DNA from: Rhodococcus jostii NBRC 16295
GTDB taxonomy: Bacteria; Actinomycetota; Actinomycetes; Mycobacteriales; Mycobacteriaceae
DNA length: 64,000 nucleotides
Direction of reading: 5' to 3'
NCBI RefSeq assembly: GCF_001894825.1
Contig: NZ_BCWY01000036.1
Location: 1-64,000 of the forward strand
Within the stretch, counting starts at the first letter, position 1. Each line of letters opens with the position of its first letter. Shown here in pieces: positions 60,061-64,000 of this stretch. The notes below the pieces were generated by a model. It was not told where the DNA came from. It worked only from the letters and a program-made list of their open reading frames with translations, and did no database searches. A program made the position numbers and the translations under genes.

Positions 60061-61433
60061 GCCGGAACCCGTTTCGGGCGCAGCGCGACGGCGGTGAGAA
60101 CGCCGCCGAGCGCTGCGCCTGCCGCGGCGAGGAGAAAGGTCGCGGGCAGGTTGGTCACCGCGGCGTCACCGGCGGGCGGGGAGGCCAGCGCGGCGATCGC
60201 GACCCCGAACACCGCGCCGAACTGACGGAAGGTGTTCATCGCCCCCGACGCGGCCCCCATCGCCGCGGTCGGCACGGCGTCGGCCATCGCCTGGATCGCG
60301 ACGACGCCACCCGACAGCGGAATGCCGCCGCCCAGCAGACCGAGGGCGATCAGGTACCCGATCGGCGGGACGTCGAGGGTCACGGACACGAGCCCGACGA
60401 GTCCCGCGCAGATGAGCCCGAGGCCGGTCACCATCGTCCGGCGGGTGCCGAAGCGGCGGGCGACGATCGCGGCGATCAGAGACGCGACGCCCAGCATGCC
60501 GAAGAGCGGGAGGAAGCGGAGGCCCGTCTGCAGAGGGGACAGGCCCAGGTCCCGCTGGAAGAACAGGGTCAGGACGAACAGCACACCGTAGAGACCGAAG
60601 AGTCCGAGGAAGTTCACCGCACACGCGACGGTCACCTCGGGGATACGGAACAGATCCGGTGACAGCAGGGGGTGGCGGGTCCGGGTCTCCCACACCACGA
60701 AGACGGCGACCACGACGGCGGCGGTGACTGCGCATCCGAGCACGAACAGCGACGTCCACCCCCGATGCGGACCCTCGATCAGCAGGAGTGTGAGGCTGCA
60801 GCCGGCGACCACGAACAGGATCTGGCCCGGAACGTCGAGGCCGCGACCCGTCTGCGGCCGCCCGGTCTGCAGCGCCGACCGCAGGCACAACCAGGCGAGA
60901 AGGCACACGGGGAGGTTGATCCAGAACAACGCCCGCCAGCCCGCCGTCGTCACGAGAACGCCACCGAGCAGGGGGCCGACCGCGAGCGCGACGCCGGCCG
61001 TGCCTCCCCACAGCCCGATCGCCCGCGCCCGCGCTGCGGGGTCCGGGATGTGTGTGCTGAGCGCGGCGACCGACAGTGGCACGATCGCCGCCGCAGCCAC
61101 ACCCTGCAGGGCCCGGGCGGCGACGAGCGCCCCCATTCCCGGCGCGATCGCGCACAGCAACGAGGCAAAGGTGAACAGGACCGTTCCCGCCAGCAGTACC
61201 CGTCGTGCGCCGATCCGGTCGCCGAGCAGCCCGCCTGCGAGGAGTAGGCAGGCGAACGCCAAGGTGTAGCCGTCGAGGATCCACTGCGCTGCCGTGCCGC
61301 CACCACCGAGGTCGCGAACGATGTCGGGGAGCGCGACCGGGGTGATGCTGGTGTCGAGGTAGACGACGAACGTCATGGCGCAGATACCGAGCAGAAGAGG
61401 GGGGCGGATTCCGGGAGCTGGGTACGAAGTCAC
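60015..61433 (-). CDS. MFS exporter, DHA2 (EmrB/QacA) type
   Basis: A protein of about 472 residues with 14 helices. It has motif C-like and antiporter features (VVYLDTSITPVALPDIVRDL in helix 1, GLLGDRIGARRVLL in loop 2-3, WIFWINLP-like ALFWINLPVCLLAWLCL). It would export drugs or metabolites. GTG 61433 (VTSYPAPG) is used; ATG 61496 in the same frame adds 21 residues, and neither has a good ribosome site. There is no adjacent regulator. Confidence 0.8.
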   Translation of the reverse strand: MTSYPAPGIRPPLLLGICAMTFVVYLDTSITPVALPDIVRDLGGGGTAAQWILDGYTLAFACLLLAGGLLGDRIGARRVLLAGTVLFTFASLLCAIAPGMGALVAARALQGVAAAAIVPLSVAALSTHIPDPAARARAIGLWGGTAGVALAVGPLLGGVLVTTAGWRALFWINLPVCLLAWLCLRSALQTGRPQTGRGLDVPGQILFVVAGCSLTLLLIEGPHRGWTSLFVLGCAVTAAVVVAVFVVWETRTRHPLLSPDLFRIPEVTVACAVNFLGLFGLYGVLFVLTLFFQRDLGLSPLQTGLRFLPLFGMLGVASLIAAIVARRFGTRRTMVTGLGLICAGLVGLVSVTLDVPPIGYLIALGLLGGGIPLSGGVVAIQAMADAVPTAAMGAASGAMNTFRQFGAVFGVAIAALASPPAGDAAVTNLPATFLLAAAGAALGGVLTAVALRPKRVPAQAETEPEPIHSETR

Positions 61434-61689
61434 GGAGTCAGCGTAGGATTGCCGGCCCGAAGCGACTACTCCGCAATCATTTTCGCCGCGCTCCATCGAA
61501 TTCGGCTATCGCCGCCTTGTCGCAGACATGAGGAGTTTCCGATCGCGCGGGCGCACTCCCCCTATCGTCGCTGGATGCACCCGCACGAGGCGGTGTCGGG
61601 TCGGGCGGTCGCTGTGTGGTGTTCACTGCGCCGTCACCCACGGCTGCTGTGGTTTCTCCCGGAAACACGGAACAACCGAGGAGACGCGG

Positions 61690-62820
61690 GTGGCGCAGAT
61701 AAGACTCGAGTGTGTGTCGAAGCAGTTCGGCACCGCGCAGGTGGTGCGAGACGTCGACCTCGACATCGCCGACGGAGAGTTCATGGTCCTACTCGGACCG
61801 AGCGGTTGCGGAAAATCGACGCTGCTGCGGCTGATCGCAGGCCTCGAGACCCCGTCTGCGGGGCGCATCCTGCTGGGCGGCGAAGACATCACCAGGACGT
61901 CGCCTCGACAGCGGGACGTTGCGATGGTGTTCCAAAGTTATGCTCTGTACCCGCACCTGACCGTCGCGAAGAACATCGGGTTCCCTTTGCGTGCCCGCGG
62001 GCGTTCGAAGGACGAGATCGGGGAGCGGATCCGGGCAGTGGCGTCGGCGCTCGGTTTACAGAACCATCTGGACCGCCGACCGGCCCAGCTGTCCGGCGGA
62101 CAACGTCAGCGGGTGGCGCTGGCCCGGGCGATGGTCCGCGACCCGGGGGCATTCCTCATGGATGAGCCGCTGTCGAATCTGGATGCCGCGCTGCGCAGCG
62201 CCACTCGCACCGAGCTGATCGACCTGCATCGCCGCCTGGGATCGACGTTCCTGTACGTCACCCACGACCAGGTCGAGGCGATGACGATGGCGACACGAAT
62301 TGCACTGTTGAACAACGGAAGGATCGAGCAGGTCGGTACCCCGACCGAGCTGTACGACACTCCGCGTTCGACATTCGTCGCGGCTTTTCTCGGCGCGCCA
62401 CCGATGAACCTGTTCGATGCGACGGTGATCGTCCGGGCCGGGGAACTACACCTCGTCGCGGACGGTGTCGACGTACCCCTCGGGCTGCCCGCCGACTCGG
62501 CAACCGGACCACAGAAGGTGACCGCAGGCATCCGGCCGGAACGCCTCCGGCTGAGAGGCGCCGATGCCCGACTCCGCGGTGTCGTCACCGCATCGGAGAA
62601 CCTCGGAAGCGAGGAGATCGTGCATGTCACCGTGGGGGGCACCGTCATCCGCGTGCGCGCTCTGCGCCCGGTTCCCGCCCAGATCGGCGACGCGGCGGCG
62701 TTGTGCGTCGACCCCGCCGACATTCAACTCTTCGACTCGACGACCGGCCGTCGGTTGGTCTGGCACCGTCTCCACGAGCACGAGGCATCGTCACGAGACG
62801 CCTCGCTGTCGGTGGCATGA
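61690..62820 (+). CDS. ABC importer ATPase, MsmK/UgpC type
   Basis: A 376-residue ATPase with Walker A (LLGPSGCGKSTLLRLIAG), signature (LSGGQRQRVALARAM), Walker B (AFLMDEPLSNLD), H-loop (YVTHDQVEAM), and a C-terminal TOBE/regulatory domain (about residues 240-350). This is the carbohydrate (CUT1) and glycerol-phosphate importer ATPase type. GTG 61690 has GAGGAG 6-7 nt upstream. The solute-binding lipoprotein follows after 52 nt; permeases are presumably beyond the window. Confidence 0.92.
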   Translation: MAQIRLECVSKQFGTAQVVRDVDLDIADGEFMVLLGPSGCGKSTLLRLIAGLETPSAGRILLGGEDITRTSPRQRDVAMVFQSYALYPHLTVAKNIGFPLRARGRSKDEIGERIRAVASALGLQNHLDRRPAQLSGGQRQRVALARAMVRDPGAFLMDEPLSNLDAALRSATRTELIDLHRRLGSTFLYVTHDQVEAMTMATRIALLNNGRIEQVGTPTELYDTPRSTFVAAFLGAPPMNLFDATVIVRAGELHLVADGVDVPLGLPADSATGPQKVTAGIRPERLRLRGADARLRGVVTASENLGSEEIVHVTVGGTVIRVRALRPVPAQIGDAAALCVDPADIQLFDSTTGRRLVWHRLHEHEASSRDASLSVA

Positions 62821-62872
62821 CCACCGGCACGTTCACAAGCCCCGCCCACACACGAACAACAGGAGAAACACA

Positions 62873-64000
62873 GTGAAGAAAACCTTGCCCGGGCTGGGCG
62901 CGCTGGTGACCAGCGCATTGGTCCTGACCGCCTGCGGCGGACTCGGCACCACCACCACGGATTCCGCGTCGAACAGCACTGATCCGGTGCCCGAACTCGC
63001 CCCGGACCAGAAGGTGTCGATCGTGTTCGAGAGCTACAACTACGGTATGGCGGGAGCGTGGACCGACACCTTCAACGCCCTGATCGACGACTTCACCAAG
63101 CAGAACCCGAACATCACCGTCACGGCGCAGAAGCCGCAGGGCAACAGCCCGAACCCGGCAACCGACACGATCTCGAGCATCCAGAGCCAGACGGTGGCCG
63201 GCTCGCCGCCGGACGTCGCGCAGCTCGGGTTCAGCGACCTGGATTTCACGATTCACCAGCTCGGCGCACACTCGCTCGACGATCTCGTCGGCAAGGAGGC
63301 CGTGCAGAAGAACTTCGACGGCGCCAAGTACCCGTACGCCCCGACGGCGCGCACCCTGGCCGACTGGGAGGGCACCACGTACGGTGTGCCCTTCGTCTTC
63401 TCGACGCCGGTGTTCTATTACAACGCAACACTGTTCGAGCAGGCCGGCCTCGACCCGGCCGCACCGCCGAAGACGTGGGACGAGGTGGCGGAAGCAGCGG
63501 CCGCGATCACCGCGAAGACCGGTAAGGGCGGCGTCTACCTCGACTGCCTGACCAAGACGGCGAAGGACTGGTGCTTCCAGAGCCTCGTCCGGTCCAACGG
63601 CGGACAGGTCATCGCCGACGACCGCGCCTCGCTCACCTTCGCGGACGACCCCGCGGTGCAGGTCGCGGACATGGCACAGAACCTGGTCCAGTCGGGATCG
63701 ACACCCAAGCTCAGCCAACAGCAGGGCTACGAAGCCTTCGCCCGCGGAGACGTCGGCATGATCCTCGAGACCAGCGCGATCCAGGGCACCTTCGTCAAGG
63801 GCGCCAAGGACAAGTGGGACCTGCGCGCCACCACGATGCCCAGCTTCGCCGGCAAGACCCCCGTTCCCACCAACTCCGGCGCCTCCCTCTTCACGTTCGC
63901 CTCCGACCCCGCGAAGCAGCGCGCCTCGTGGGAATTGATCAAGTTCCTCACCAGCGAGGAGGCCTACACCAAGATCGCCCAGGGAATCGGGTATCTGCCG
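62873..64000 (+). CDS. ABC transporter solute-binding lipoprotein, 3' end outside window
   Basis: GTG 62873 (AGGAGA 8 nt upstream) opens a frame with no stop before the right edge: 376 codons visible. The N-terminus is a lipoprotein signal (TLPGLGALVTSALVLTACGG; lipidated Cys in LTAC, about residue 23). The body is a family-1 binding protein (SIVFESYNYGMAGAWTDTFN; SPPDVAQLGFSDLDFTIHQL; EVAEAAAAITAKTGKGGVYL; FLTSEEAYTKIAQGIGYLP). It captures a sugar-like substrate outside the cell for the ATPase upstream. The missing part is probably 50-80 residues. Confidence 0.9.
   Translation, partial: MKKTLPGLGALVTSALVLTACGGLGTTTTDSASNSTDPVPELAPDQKVSIVFESYNYGMAGAWTDTFNALIDDFTKQNPNITVTAQKPQGNSPNPATDTISSIQSQTVAGSPPDVAQLGFSDLDFTIHQLGAHSLDDLVGKEAVQKNFDGAKYPYAPTARTLADWEGTTYGVPFVFSTPVFYYNATLFEQAGLDPAAPPKTWDEVAEAAAAITAKTGKGGVYLDCLTKTAKDWCFQSLVRSNGGQVIADDRASLTFADDPAVQVADMAQNLVQSGSTPKLSQQQGYEAFARGDVGMILETSAIQGTFVKGAKDKWDLRATTMPSFAGKTPVPTNSGASLFTFASDPAKQRASWELIKFLTSEEAYTKIAQGIGYLP

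Overview
The window is high-GC actinobacterial DNA (order Mycobacteriales), most probably a large-genome Rhodococcus. The gene content supports this: a SigF/RsbW/UsfY stress system, a rifampicin monooxygenase with a rifampin-associated element, a wax-ester-synthase family protein, an F420-type nitroreductase, a DUF222/HNH (13E12-type) gene behind an SOS box, a secreted cutinase-like protein, and frequent GTG/TTG starts with 4-nt ATGA/GTGA overlaps. No rRNA, tRNA or CRISPR array is visible. The assignment rests on protein families, not on a search.

Layout. 1-2.6 kb is a graveyard of mobile DNA: a TnpB-type gene running off the left edge, the N-terminal stub of an IS110-family transposase, and the 3' half of an alpha/beta hydrolase. 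2.6-7.5 kb holds an orphan response regulator, a hydrolase, membrane proteins and an MFS exporter. 7.6-16.4 kb is a catabolic block: an XRE-cupin regulator, then transporter, FAD oxidoreductase, CoA-transferase, enoyl-CoA hydratase, DapA-like lyase, SDR and aldehyde dehydrogenase, several translationally coupled. 17.3-21.6 kb is a second compact unit: a CGNR regulator divergent from MFS, DinB, PatB-type C-S lyase and RidA, with two identical-spacing operators (GTCACC-N9-GGTGAC) between them. 21.6-28.3 kb carries miscellaneous metabolism, including a haem-oxygenase-like iron enzyme and a CDGSH protein whose start codons abut head to head.

28.2-42.7 kb is a general-stress island: two STAS proteins, OtsA, two GAF-ANTAR antiterminators, SigF with its anti-sigma factor, cold-shock protein, Dps, CsbD, a GlsB/YeaQ membrane protein, UsfY, and several very small proteins. 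At least three promoters match the SigF pattern (GNTT, about 16 nt, GGGTA). An SOS-controlled DUF222/HNH gene and a cutinase-like secreted protein lie within it. 42.7-45 kb is the rifampicin monooxygenase with its regulatory element and two small genes of unknown function. 45.6-54 kb holds CorA, an NYN-domain protein, a four-gene redox operon ending in a CrtI-like oxidoreductase, DUF4235, a PhoU homologue, and a QueA-like protein coupled to an SDR.

54-64 kb holds a second hydrolase, an RpiR regulator, a class IA ferredoxin reductase, an acyl-CoA dehydrogenase/thioesterase/hydrolase operon, an MFS exporter, and the start of a sugar-type ABC importer (ATPase, then a lipoprotein binding protein cut by the right edge).

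The units most likely to be undescribed are the 7.6-16.4 kb catabolic operon and the 17.3-21.6 kb DinB/C-S-lyase/RidA unit. Functions proposed for them are inferences from family membership and gene order.
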